Counted from the first letter of the stretch, positions 46,781-58,814 are shown. The stretch is 64,000 nucleotides of DNA from Malachius bipustulatus (GCA_910589415.1 OU342633.1:17956858-18020857), one strand, 5' to 3'. Made by a program: numbers and translations. Notes: generated by a model from the sequence alone, not told the origin.

Positions 46781-47010
46781 CCCCTCGCCCCCCTCCCGCT
46801 CCTCGGATCGGTGGAACGTGAGTGGGGAAATTGAGTTGGGAAAAATTGATATAGGAGGTCTGCACTTCGAAATACCCATAATACCTTAATGCATATGGTG
46901 CGTACTTTTCGGATAGCACTAAATAAATAAATAACTACATAATATGCAACAATTGCAACACTTTAAATACCTAATAATATGTTTTTTCTACTCCCAACCT
47001 TTAATCTGCA

Positions 47011-47271
47011 TATCGATGGTTAAGATGTGATACCACGTATCTGCATTTTCAGTGAAAATGAGTTATACACATCAAAATTCGCAGAAAAATTTGCTCTATA
47101 TTTCTGGTGATACCTTGTATGTATTTAACCAATGGATTTCAACAGAACCTCAGTGTAGTGATACCCCGCATTTGTGTTGAGAACTAACTTGTGTGATTCC
47201 TCGTATCTTCCTCAGTCTTACGTGTTTTTTTTTTTTTGTATATACGAGGTATCACGTCTTAACCATCGATA
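47011..47271. mobile_element. MITE with repeated internal motif
   Basis: Terminal inverted repeats of about 30 bp: TATCGATGGTTAAGATGTGA and complement. The subterminal motif GTGATACC(A/C/T)CG(T/C)AT recurs at about 47027, 47107, 47158 and 47193 and, inverted, at 47243. No coding capacity. Confidence 0.8.
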
Positions 47272-47286
47272 TTAAGTATGAATCCC

Positions 47287-47338
47287 CAGTGCTTTAATGG
47301 GTCTCATTAAGATACAAATTTGCATTAAAGCACTGGTC
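47287..47338. repeat. Small palindrome
   Basis: CAGTGCTTTAATG ... CATTAAAGCACTG with a 24-bp loop, shortly after the MITE. Possibly a very short MITE derivative. Confidence 0.55.
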
Positions 47339-47344
47339 AAGCTA

Positions 47345-49761
47345 TCCAATGGCAGAGGAGCATTTGCAATCGAATCGGGTCCTTTTCGCTCACAATCGGG
47401 TCGGCAAACCAACCGAAGTCACAGAGTTGTCATACTCACGACAAAAATTGCCTTGTGATATAAGTTCTGTATTTCTGAAAAAAAATTCTGAACGTTTATT
47501 TAATTTAGAACATAAGAAACATTCAAAGAAAATTTATCAAGATTTTATGTTACCTTAATTAATTTGATAGGTAGGTATATCGTGTAAAAGATGGGAAGAT
47601 AAAGTATTATATCATTCGTATAGCGCTCCATGATAGTATATTCAAAGCGGCAACGCTGCGACCGTCGCGTGCGCAGGTAAACAATATCGTAATTAATGGC
47701 TGTCAATGTTATCAAAATTATTATTACTTGGAAAATCAAAGCGTAAAATTCGGAATTCGAACTTCGCATAATAAAAATTACGCAGTAGTGAGTAGTGCCC
47801 TTAAACTTGATACTAAAACATGTCTCAGCAGAATAATTTTAGCGACGAAGAGAAAATTTGGTACCTAATATGCGTAAGCAAATAACAACCTATCTTAACC
47901 TCAATGATCCGCAATTGTACACGGGTCATTGTTAAAATATATAATTTTTCAATCTTTTCTATGAAATAAAAAAGGGTCGTAGAAAAAATAGTGTATGGAA
48001 CTCCCAGATAATGGCTATTAATACGCTCTTATGATGGTTAAGACACTCGCCTACGGCTCGTATCTTAACCATCATACTCGCGTATTAATAGCCTTCATTA
48101 TAAGCTCGTTGCATAATATACTATTATTATTTAATTTACTGTCTGAATTTACTGTCAAAATTACATAAGCGGGGTTATGTAGATTGATATCGAAGAAATT
48201 ATCCCAATAATTCACATACATAATTTGGTGGTAGGTCAGCCCCGAAATAATAGATGTCGCTAGCCGCAGTGTCGTCGACCAAATGCATGTATTTCAGTAA
48301 CGGTTTCCCGTATTATATTTTAACGTATTTGGTCTTAGTCACAAATTGAAGGGTGTCAGCCAAAAATGTATGTCCGAAAATCCTGTACTACGTACAGCGT
48401 ACGGTAGCGCGGCGGTTTAGGTTGCAGACTGTGAAGCCGTTGACGCTGCCACTGTCCCAGTTGTCCATGGTTGTTTGTGTTCATCATTTTTAACTATTCA
48501 TACAATTATTAAAATTTGTGTCTGGCTAAATGAGCTCGATCTCGAAGTAAAATTACCAGAGTGGAGCGACTATGTCTTACCTACACACAGTTAAGACCAA
48601 TTCCTCCCTTTTTTGTAAAAAAATTTAAAAAAAATGGTTTGGCAAAATGCGCAAGTTGAGAATAATTTATGTTATTTTTATAAATATTTTCTAATTAATA
48701 ATATTAATCGATCGATCAAGGCTCGCTTATAATGAATCCGTCTCCAATAAATACTATAAGCAAGGGTACACGTCACTGTTCTCACGCTATAATTCTGCAT
48801 TCCTGCCGTAGCAATGCACAGGCCCTTATAATTAGTATATCCCATAACTTATCCCAGTCGTGGTCTGGTCAGTGTTCTCAACTACACGCGTGATGTCACC
48901 ACCAAAAGATCATTTTTCAGGCGCCGATTTTCCACTGGGAGCGCCTCCAGTGACGCCCACCACTTTGCCTTTATTTATGTATTAAAACTCCACTGATTTC
49001 CACGCTGTTCGGACTGATTTACATTTGTAGCCGAACCAGGACCACTTTGTAAGAGATTTAATTGGAAACCGGTTAACGTGAAAACTCTTTTAATTTGTTA
49101 TTTTATAATACGGAGGAATAATTATTCAGGATCTGATTAAAATGCCTTCCTAATTTGATTACTTCCATTCTTACACAAATGGCGTATACATGGTATATAC
49201 ACAGACTGTTGAAAGGTTGTTCAGAAAGACCTGTTAATTTAAAACAAAAATTGTTTCGGCGCCTTCCTTCGTTACCTGTATGCGGTATGAGGATATTAAG
49301 GATAGAGGCGCCAAGCAAGTTAACGTAAAATGGTATAAAACAAACGTTCTCGTAATAAATCGTCGTATCTCTGACTTGCGTCATGAAAATGCTTCTCTAT
49401 AACAACAGCTATGTGTTAGCTCGGAGAATATTCGGCAATTACCTACTTCAACGTGAATAATACCCATATGATAGACGTCATAATGCAAAACTTTGACGAA
49501 ATGAATTTACGCTGCTGTTATTATAGGTACATAGTCGTATAAAAATCAGATCGCTCAAAGATTGAAAGAAAGATTTTGATTGTATACAGCGATTGCATGA
49601 CTGTTGATCGCATAGAGTTGAGTTTTTAAGCATTTAAAATGATATAAACGTCATTTCCTGTATTTAATATGTAAAATAATAATTGGAGAATTCTTTTGAA
49701 TAAACCTAATTATTTAAATATTTATTGTCTCAGTAAATAAACTGCTACCAAACGTAAGGGG
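47345..49761. other. Low-copy DNA with a hairpin repeat
   Basis: A hairpin at 47988-48124 is listed separately. 47820-47885 is a 21-codon frame in good start context (MSQQNNFSDEEKIWYL) that could be a decayed N-terminus or a splice-donor exon, unassigned. About 48370-48470 and 48780-48990 are GC-richer and low-copy. The rest is AT-rich. Confidence 0.35.
47988..48124. repeat. Hairpin element, core type A
   Basis: Near-perfect 81-bp hairpin at 48013-48093 (GGCTATTAATACGC, TTATGATGGTTAAGA and complements) around the core CACTCGCCTACGGCTCGT. Weaker outer arms extend to 47988 and 48124, with GCTCGTTGCATA on the right resembling the ends of the other hairpins. Confidence 0.85.
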
Positions 49762-50217
49762 GTATCATAAATATGCCGACAAATAGGGGTAGTATTACTT
49801 GTTTTTTTATGAAAAAAAAAATTAAGGAATAGCTACTTTTTTGTTCTAACATACATATGCCCGTATTCACAAACGATAATTTCCTAAATAATTACGTAAT
49901 TATTTAAATGAGTGAGATGGAGATATGCAGTTAATTTGCATTAGAATGAGATGGAGATAACTGATTACGTAATTATTTGGTAATTATCGTTTGTGAATAC
50001 GGGCAATAGTCTATTGAATAACGTTTTTGTATTTGCAATAAATTCATAGACGTAAAAGAATAGGGAAGGAAAAGGATCGGTTAAAATTTACATTAGTGCA
50101 TGGAAAAAGGTATTTTTTTAACTTTATCTTTAACGAAGCGTTTATTTATTGAGAACAAAATATTTGTGTTGACGCTCCTTACTATATCTTAAAAGTTTGT
50201 CGGTATATTTATGATAC
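49762..50217. mobile_element. MITE containing a second MITE
   Basis: Outer terminal repeats GTATCATAAATATGCCGACA and complement at 50198-50217. A second, intact MITE lies inside at 49859-50004. Confidence 0.8.
49859..50004. mobile_element. 146-bp hairpin MITE
   Basis: GCCCGTATTCACAAACGATA and complement at the ends, TAATTACGTAATTATT inside each arm, and two copies of GAGATGGAGATA around the loop. Inserted off-centre in the outer MITE. Confidence 0.85.
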
Positions 50218-50231
50218 ACGCTGTATACTTA

Positions 50232-51274
50232 CAGATGGGCACTTTCAACAGGCTCATCATTGGTATCTCCTAAACCATACGAGATACAAAGTTCATTGAA
50301 TTTCTTATTTTTGCCATTTATTTTTTATTATTTAAAATTATTAATAATTTTTTTAATGTCAACATAAAGTCATCAAAGGCCATCCACTTGACATCACAAA
50401 AATTTTCAAAGCCGATTAGATCTTAGAATTTTTATACTCAACTTTTGTATTTCTTATGGCCGCCATATTGGTTTTTCAAGTCATTAAGCAATAAAAATAT
50501 CATTTTAACAAAAAATTTATAAAATAAAAAAATAAAATTACAAAATTTTTATTTTCGGAGAAAATAAGAAACTATCTTTATCGAATAACGTCATTAAGGT
50601 ACTCGTAAAATCCTCTCATTCAGACATACTTTTTTTTGTATTAATTTCGCACAAAATACACTAATAAGTGGAAGTTTCAACTGTACAGAGTTGTTGAATT
50701 TATTTATGTTGCATATTCCAAATTATACTACTCCTGACCATGCAATATTACACGTACGTCAACATAGGACATGTTATGGTCTTAACAGTCCTGTTGATAG
50801 ATGTGCTAGTCTAGTAAATGTGTACAGCGTACATAATATAGATTTTTCTGTACAAAATAAAGTTTTTAAAAAGTGTTTAAAGAATATTATTTTGTAGCAT
50901 ATGCTTGTATAAATACCTCTATATTGTTGTTGTAATTATTATCATGTAAATTGCTAAACAAAGTTGACTATGAAAACTCTAGGATCTACTCGGATTTGAA
51001 AATTTTTGAGATGTCAAATGCCTTTGAGGACATGTTAATATACAAAAAATAAATACTTAATTTCCAATAATAAAAAAGATTTGGTCAAAATAAGAAATCT
51101 CGATTTTTCAGTTTTTTCAGGCTACTACAGCAATGACTTAAGCTATCCTCAATTTTATTTCAGATTCTTAATAAGCATAAAATTTTGCAGCTTTTCTATA
51201 CTTTCACCGACTCTGTATCTCCTATGGCTTAGGAGATCCTAATTGGGAGCCAGTTATTGAAAGTGACCAGCCTA
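50232..51274. mobile_element. Foldback element, first of three in a row
   Basis: Left arm (GGGCACTTTCAA, GGTATCTCCTAA, GACATCACAAAAATTTTCAA) is matched in complement by 50960-51274 (TTGAAAATTTTTGAGATGTC, TTAGGAGATCCTAATT, TTGAAAGTGACC). TA lies at the left border and near the right one. The GGCCGCCAT motif links it to copies near 55795, 57011 and 61306. Confidence 0.7.
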
Positions 51275-51278
51275 TATA

Positions 51279-52071
51279 CAGGATAATAACCATTTCCTTG
51301 CTCACTACCGGGATATTGGAAACGGTAAGAAATTCAGGGTCAGTTAAATTGGAAAAAATTTCACAATTTTATGCTTATTAAGAATCTAAAACAAAATTTA
51401 GGACATTTCCAGTCGTTGCTGAAATAGCCTGAAAAAAATTGAAAAATCGAGACTTTTTATTGAAGCCATAATTTTTTTCAATAATATTATAAACTTAAAA
51501 ATAATTTTTCATAGACTTACATAATACCTACTTAAGTGGTCAACAGCTCTCTATTTGACATTACAAAAATTTTCATAGCCGACTACCTAAATCCCAGAGT
51601 TTCATAGTGAACTTTTGTTTTTCTTATGGACGTCATATTATTTTTATGTCGTTCGGTATGAAAAAAATAATGGCTACCAAATATTAAAAATTTTTATTTT
51701 TATTTTTTTTGAAAAAAAAAACAAACATATTTGTCCACCTAATCACGTCAATATGAACTCATATTACTTGTCTTATGGTTTTTCAATTTTTCTATGATAT
51801 TCGGTAGAAAAGTTTCTAAGAAAAAATAAATAAAATGTAAAAAAAAATTTAAATACTAAAAAATATATGGCAGAAATAAAAAATAATAATACATAAATTT
51901 TTGTTTGTTTTTTTTTTCGAGGATATTTCAGCAACGACTAAAAATATTCTGAACTTTGTTTCGGATTATTGATAAGCATAAAATTTTGCAACTTTTTGTA
52001 ATTAAATGGACCTTGTATCTCTTACCGTTTCTGATATCCGAGAAATGAGCAAATAAATAGTTATGATCTTG
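51279..52071. mobile_element. Foldback element, second of three
   Basis: CAGGATAATAACCATTT at the left pairs with AACTATTTATTTGCTCA-type complement at the right. CGGTAAGA, AATTTTATGCTTAT and CGTTGCTGAAAT also have complements. It starts within a few bases of the end of the previous element and shares arm sequence with it in opposite orientation. Confidence 0.65.
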
Positions 52072-52083
52072 TATTTAAAAATA

Positions 52084-52747
52084 CAGGCTGTCAAAGTTTG
52101 AAAAAATATATGTTTATCAGTTTTTGGTTATAACTCTTGTAAATTTTACCCGATTTTGATCAAACTTGGCATGCACAATAAACAAACAAATATCTTCAAT
52201 TTTGCTATTTCAGGTTTTGTAGACGTCTTCCAGTGGAGTAGATATCCAGGGTTGGAGCCAGCCACCTTTCCTTTCCTATCTTTTACGCTACTGACTTTTT
52301 TCCATACTGAAAATCCATATTTGACATGCCCATTTATTTTAGAACAAATAATAAGTATTCTTTAATTTTTGTAACACGGCGCACTGTTTTTGAGATAAGA
52401 TTACTGATATTACCTGAGGAAATTTCAAATACCCCAAAAACGGTGCACTATGTGAAAAAAATTACCCCATTACCCGATACTTTTAGTCCTAAAATGCATA
52501 GGCAACTGAAAAACGTTTTGATATTTGCAATAAAATTAGTGGCGTAAGAGATAAGGAGGGAAAAGGGGCCCCAACCCTGAATATCTACGCCACTGGAAGA
52601 CGTTTTCCAAACACTGAAGTAGCCAAATTAGAGATCTTAGTTTGCTTATTGTTCGTGCATGCTAAGTTTCATCAAAATCGGTTTAAATTTACATGAGTTA
52701 TAACTATAACTAACAACTGTTTTATTTTTTAAAAGTTTGACACCCTG
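52084..52747. mobile_element. Foldback element, third of three, with inner element
   Basis: Ends CAGGCTGTCAAAGTTTGA and CAAACTTTTAAA-containing complement with CACCCTG, TA on both sides. Outer arms are about 147 and 152 bp. At 52231-52595 an inner pair of ends, CAGTGGAGTAGATATCCAGG and complement, forms the middle. Related sequence (CAGTCGCGTAGATAAT) occurs near 55098. Confidence 0.75.
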
Positions 52748-52749
52748 TA

Positions 52750-54849
52750 TCCTTTTAACGAAACGTCATTTTGCGTTGATATTTATTTTTTCCACTTTTA
52801 TCTGTGAGATGAACTACTCCTTTGAGTTTATCCCGAATGGTAAGCATCTACAGAGATATTTTTCCCTGAATTTCTCCCATTTCGTCCCCATTTCTCCATC
52901 TGAAATTTTTTGCAATGCGCAACTGTTAAATTCGAAAATGCAAAGTGAATTTTCTGTTTTATTTAGTAACTTTTTTCTTTCCTATAATATTTTCTTGGCG
53001 ACCCGCAACCATTATCAAGAAAAAAAAAGAAAAAATTTCCCCTGATTTGTTGGACGAAAGTCAAATTTCTAAAATGGTGAAACGGTTTTGTTTTTTTTTT
53101 TGATAATTTCTCATTTCAAATAATTTAGACCGTCTTTTAGGCACTGACTGGTAAAGTTGCCTTAATCTGGGATGACCATTTATGTGACTAACTGCTTGAT
53201 TAACTTCAAGGAGTTATAAAGAAAAAAAAAGAAAAAAAAAATTCCAAAAGTAGATCATTAAGGAAGCGTTTGCGAACTTTTGTTTATATTAACTTATAGG
53301 CATCAAATAAGTCGAAGAATTACCTCCTTTCGTATACACCTGCATGGTATTTAGGAACACCAGTATATTTCGTATGAATTGATACATTTATAAGATGATT
53401 AAGATATGTTTATAATATTTTACAAATGTATAATAATTATTATTAAAATGATTCCCAAAAGGCATTATTTGTTCTATACATATTCAGACATCTCTGATTT
53501 ATAATACACATACGAAGCATAATAATGCATTTTTGCTATTTCATTATTATACAACAAAGGCGATAAATCACTCTTCCTTATACTGGGCGGATTTGTGGGT
53601 GGCCAAAGGTGTCAAAACTAAGAGTGTTGTCTTCATTTTATCTAACTAGAGTGTAGGTAGCACCTGGCCATTGTATCCATAGAAGAGCTACCGTTATTAG
53701 GCGAGAATTCAGAGAGACATCCGGTGCTACCAGACTATTATAAATGACAAAACATTTAGAGCTTTTTAGAGAAATGGAGAGCATTAATCAAACGCTATTT
53801 ATCTCAAAATAGAGATGTAGAGATATATAATAGGGAAGTCGACATAATAGAAGTATCCAGATAATTCGTCGTCATTGGGTAAACCTGGCGTTCGAAATGA
53901 AGGGAAGTTTTCTGAGGGAATAAACGAGAAAGAATTTGTCCAAAAGGCTTAACCGATATCAAGTTCTATTTAATTTGAGTGAAAAATTGCGTCTGAGAGA
54001 TTAGAATATATCGCCCTCTTGAATTTAAGTGAGATCCAGGTTGTAGGAATCCTCGGACACTTGGTAATACTATGAGAGAGCAAAGTTGTATGATGCATAA
54101 CGGCTCCAAGCAACGGAGCGGTTCATTTTTCTTAATCTAAATTCTTTCCGCACTTTATCAGCGACTAGGTCATTAATATCACTTTCATATCTTCAAGATG
54201 GTCCGCTTGTGTAGTCCTTAATAGAGATAAACACTGAAACAAAGAAGGCGGGAAGCTCTATGCAAAAACAGTGTCGGGGTGGAAATATCATCAGAAAAGT
54301 ACGGTAGTTATGTACCTAATGCAGCGCAATGGAAAGTCTGAAGTAATCCGTCAAGGGACCTAATAATAATTATTTTAGGTACTTTAGAGGCACATAAAAT
54401 TTTTGTCTTACTTTTGTTATCTCAACATTCGTATATTATTAAATCTCTGCTATCTTTTATTATTTAGAAGACTAATAATTTATAATATATTAAGTATTAA
54501 AAATAGAAAATAGGTATTACCAATCCCTAGTAGGTATTTTACGGTTTATCCTATTTAATTCACTATATAAAAGGAGACTAAATACCTACCTGGATTTGTT
54601 ATTTTTTTATTTTTCATGGAAGATGCTCCCATTTTCCTTTCATTCGTCCACCGCTGTTCGTATAGTAGTTCAATCCTGTTAGGAATTTTACAGCCATACA
54701 AACTTTATTTTAGTCATCTTTCCAAATTTACGACGTTCTTACTTTTTACCGGGATCTTCACAACATCCGTTGAGAAATTATAAAACATGGGTTTAATTTC
54801 AAAGGGGATTTTTCATCTAGTAAAGTTCAAAAGTCACACATTATTGGTA
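52750..54849. other. No gene recognised
   Basis: AT-rich to 53560. About 53590-54360 is less AT-rich and may be part of an old retroelement (UTR or ORF1), but no motif supports that. 54360-54849 is AT-rich. Confidence 0.3.
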
Positions 54850-55465
54850 TATACGGGGGGTGTTTAATTTTTTACCAGTGTCATTTTAGGAGGTGAGGGA
54901 GAATCGCAAAATTTACCCATAAAATATTTTTCAGAAAGACATAATAACGGAGGTAAGTCTTCAAAGTTGGAGTATGAAAAACCAATTCTGAGAATAACTT
55001 TAGGGACGTGAGGGCGATGTTGTTCAAATTTGTTAAACCTAATAATTCTGAGATAGATATCTATTGTTTACTGGTAAGCTTTTTCCAAAACTGTCCAGTC
55101 GCGTAGATAATTGGTGGTGGCCTCCATTTTCCCACCCCATCTTCTACGCCTCTTGATTTTTTCACATATGATAATTTTTTTAGATTATACGTTCTAATTT
55201 GTGAACAAAATTATTCTTACAAAATTTTGATACTAGGTATCGTTTCTGAGCGATTAGAGGTTAAGCATTTTTATGTGTCTGCAAATTGTAATAATTTTTA
55301 TTGTTCAAATCTTATTATATGGAAAACAAACACAACGGACTGAAGACTCTATACCTCCATATTATGCTTTTCTTAAAAAAAAATTGTGAGAAAAGTCCAG
55401 TTATTTTGCGATTCTCTAGTACCAACACGTCCTAAAATGACACTGCTAAAAAATGTAATATACCC
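54850..55465. mobile_element. Foldback element, about 615 bp
   Basis: Left arm GTGTCATTTTAGGA, GAGAATCGCAAAAT and right arm ATTTTGCGATTCTCTA, TCCTAAAATGACAC are complements, with TATACGG / CCCTATA at the borders. The middle contains a fragment related to the inner element of 52231-52595. An arm fragment of the same family is at 3650-3765. Confidence 0.7.
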
Positions 55466-57010
55466 TATATAAATATACAGTGTGTCCAATAAGGGATAAC
55501 ATTGGAATATTCGAAAAGGTAATAAGAGATACAGGGTCAATTAAATTAGAGAAAAGTTGCACCATTTGATGCTCAATATCTGAGAAAAATTTAGGATATT
55601 CAGTCGTTGTTGAAATATCCTGAAATTCTCAAAAAACTCAAATAGGTATATCTCTTTTATTGTTGAAAATAAATTGATGATTATTTCTAAATTTACATAA
55701 GTCGTCATTCAAGAGCTATCCATCTGTCATTTGAAAAATTTTCAAAGCCGACTAGATCCCAGAATATTCACAATTTCAATTTTTGTTTTTCTTATGACCG
55801 CCATATGGTTTTTACTTTTCATTCACCATCAAAAAAATCAAGAAACCAAAAATGAATAACATTAAAAAACTTTTTCTTAAATTTTCTTTTTCTTTTTTTT
55901 AGAAAAATCATGGATTTTTCTTCCGGCTATTATGTTAAACGTTTGTGCAGCGAAATGGAAACTTTTTAAGCAAATTTCGAAAAATTATACAGAGTGATGG
56001 TTAGTTAGTTAACTTATGGATATCGAAAGAAAATGGTGACATCCATAAAACACCCTGTATCTATGTTACTAATGACGTGAGATCAATTAACCGTGGGTTT
56101 TATAGAATCATCTCGGTGTCCTCTATCAACAGTAGTCCGTTTACCAATGAAACACCTGTATATGACGTCTAGAAAAAAAAGTTGGACGTCATATCTTCGA
56201 AAATAGTAAGCGTAAAAACAATCGAGTGACACCAATAAATGCAGAATGTCAACCAATTTCAATACATCAGCTTCTAAATTTTAACTTTAAATACAAAAGG
56301 AGCTAGCTACGTTAGAAAATACAAAATTTGAAATTTTTAATTTTTTCAGGATATTTTAGGAACGGTCACACAGATATCTTGTATCTTGGATTCGAGATGG
56401 CTACTACCTATAGTGAGCTCTGAATAAAGAGACATCCTCTTTATTTTAATACTATTTCCATAGACACCACTATTCACCATCCATAAGATGTAATAAGCTT
56501 TATCCCATTATCTCGAAAATAAACAATTTTTTACTGAGATCATGTTATAATATTTTGGACAGTCGATTGGCCTATCAGCCATTCAAGGGATGACGTTGAG
56601 TTTTGGGACACCTGTATGTATGATAATAATTTTGAGTGGAAGATAATCGAGCTCAAAACTATTATAATATTTTTTAATATATTCGAAAATAAAGCACAAT
56701 AGGTATCTGTTTTTCTTTTTTCTTTTTTTGTAATTACTTTTTCTTTTTGATTTACTTTGAATTACTTTTGATTTTACTTATGACGGCAGTATATTCTTCT
56801 TTTTTGAAAAACCAAAAAAAGATTACCGAATGACGTCGTATGGCGCTGCAATATGACGTAACATTGTTTGCCTTAGGGTTATTTATGATTATTCGGTTAA
56901 AGGAAGGTTTTTTTTTTCTAAAAAAAATAACAAAATTTTGATGATTTTTTTTAATGTGAAAGCCTTTCCTTGATGATTTTAATACCGAATGACATGAAAA
57001 TACAATATGG
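55466..57010. other. Decayed foldback-family sequence
   Basis: Pieces of the GGCCGCCAT foldback family (TTCAAAGCCGACTAGATCCC near 55742; TATGACCGCCATATGG near 55793) plus ends such as TATACAGTGTGTCC at 55476 and AACACCCTGTATC near 56047. Individual elements cannot be delimited with confidence. Confidence 0.5.
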
Positions 57011-57018
57011 CGGCCATA

Positions 57019-57942
57019 GGGTGGATCCAGTATAGTTGGACCAGCGGGATAGACGGACCACCGAGTGTATTTGTAAAAATGTTAAATATATGTAGCCAGA
57101 AGCCCTCACTCAACGAAGGGCAAACAAACCACATAGTATTAGTTCTGAGAAGGTGGTCGTTGAACAAGTGATTGGTAAATATTCGTGATCGATTTAAGTT
57201 GTTTAACGCTAAATATAAAATTTTCGATCTGTTTTATTGCGTGATAAATAATCAATTGCAGGTGGATTTGCGCGAAATAATTGTGTATATAATAAAGTAT
57301 AGGGTCCATGTAGATTCTTCTGACCTAAAAACTAGTGATCTAGAATAACGGTCTAGTACGGGCAATCACTGGTTCATCTATCCTATAACTTTGGGATAGA
57401 TGGACCACGAATTTTAAGGTGAGTTGGACCATATTTGATATTGCCGAATAACAATATCTTATGTCAAATTATAGTTTACCTTCCTTCACTTTATTTACAG
57501 AGCCAGCCGAGTATATTTTATAGACACAAAGATACAGCAAAACGAAAAAAAAATGGAGAAGGGAATAAATAAAACAATAGTGGCAAAAAAGAAATAACAA
57601 TTTTCTCGAGCACATAAAAAATGTTATTTATGTTCCCTTATAGTTTCGCATTTTTGTTCGTTTTTATTTTATTTTATGTTCTCATAATTATGTTATCGAT
57701 ATTTGAGAACCTGTTTTTAAGGTCTGGGATCTAACCCAGACACGGTCCATCTAACTCAAAAATCTATTTTTGAGTTTTTTCAGTATAATTTTTTTTGAGA
57801 CTGATATAATTAAGTTTTCTTATTATTAAATTACACACCTTTTTATATTAAACACTTCATCAAATTTTCATACTTTTATTAATAATTTTGAATGAATGGC
57901 ATGGCGACTTATAAAAGTGGTCCAACTATACCAGACTTACCC
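57019..57942. mobile_element. 924-bp TIR element with TGGACCA motifs
   Basis: TA at 57017-57018 and 57943-57944. Ends GGGTGGATCCAGTATAGTTG and complement of GGGTAAGTCTGGTATAGTTG. GGACCA or its complement occurs at 57038, 57055, 57402, 57426, 57744 and 57919, mostly near the ends. It splits a repeat copy whose uninterrupted form (GGCGGCCATAAGAAA) is at 61306. No coding capacity. Confidence 0.85.
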
Positions 57943-57944
57943 TA

Positions 57945-58550
57945 AAGAAATTCAAAAGGTGGCTATTAAAACTCTAGTATCTAGTCGGCTTTGAAAGTTT
58001 TTGAAATATCAAACGGAGAGCTCCCTGACAACAAACTGATGTAAACTTATGAAAAATTAAAAAAAAAAAATAATAAATTTTTTTTTTTTAAAGGGGGAGC
58101 ATCGGTCTTCACTATGTAGTTAAGACAAAGTCGCTCCACACCGGTAATATGGGTTTGGAGCCTCTTGCTCATACACCCAGCCTCAAGTATGCCAAACAAA
58201 TAGTAGAACGGACAACACAGACACCCAGAGCCTTCACCGAAAATCGAACTCAGTCCGCCGGGTCCAGTGATTCAGCAGACCGACTGAACCACTCGGCCAC
58301 CGGTGTGCTCAAAAAAAAAAAAAAAAATTTTAATAGGTAATAAAAAAGATATGACTAAAATAAGAAATCTCAATTATTATCTATTGTTCAGTTTTTTCAG
58401 CATATTTCAGTAATGGCTGGATTTTTCAAAAATTTTGTTTCCTATTATTTCTTAATAAGCATGAAATTGGACAGCTTTGCTTCCATTTAACCGACTTCAT
58501 TATCTCTGAAGATAATTGGGATCCCCATGAGACGGGTATGGAAGTTCCAT
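57945..58550. repeat. Right part of interrupted foldback-family copy
   Basis: Continues the repeat cut by the TA element: ATCTAGTCGGCTTTGAAAGT at 57980, then after the SINE CAGTTTTTTCAGCATATTTC near 58389 and GATAATTGGGATCCC. Colinear with 61320-61610. Confidence 0.7.
58092..58310 (-). mobile_element. tRNA-derived SINE
   Basis: On the minus strand, after poly-T: ACCGGTGGCCGAGTGGTTCA contains an RNA polymerase III A box (TGGCCGAGTGG), and GAGTTCGATTTTC, about 47 bp further, a B box. The head resembles a serine- or leucine-type tRNA. A tRNA-unrelated body of about 130 bp follows and ends in a short A-tail (plus-strand T run at 58076-58089). Inserted into the foldback-family copy. Confidence 0.85.
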
Positions 58551-58814
58551 GACGTTTGATACAAGTTAAAAAATTTCTAAAAAATCTTTTAGGTCACTAG
58601 GTACTGCCAAGTCTGACGAATATTTATAAATTAAACCCTTTTCGAAATGAAAAGGGGGCGTTAAAAGAATTGAAGTTTTATTATAAATGGATGATGTTGA
58701 TAATAATTGAATTAAATTAAATAAAAAGTAAATAATGATAATCATAATTAAAAAAAAAAAAAAACTGAGATCCTCATGCTTAAGCTCGAAAAACGGGCAC
58801 CCTGTAATTATATA

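Larger units (their letters stand above)
44865..46920. mobile_element. Composite element with short TIRs
   Basis: CAGTGGCACCCGAAAAGTAC at 44865-44884 is matched in complement by GTACTTTTCGGATAGCACT ending at 46920. TA precedes the left end; the right border has AA. Inside are an LTR-like block (about 45157-45492) and an 860-bp hairpin (45915-46780). Whether these termini really belong to one element needs other copies. Confidence 0.45.

Noticed and set aside
46151..46834. Overlapping frames on both strands near 46.2-46.8 kb as genes
   Set aside because: They lie in the two arms of a long hairpin and mirror each other.
3293..48124. CRISPR array
   Set aside because: The hairpin repeats are dispersed, differ in arm sequence and have no regular spacing.
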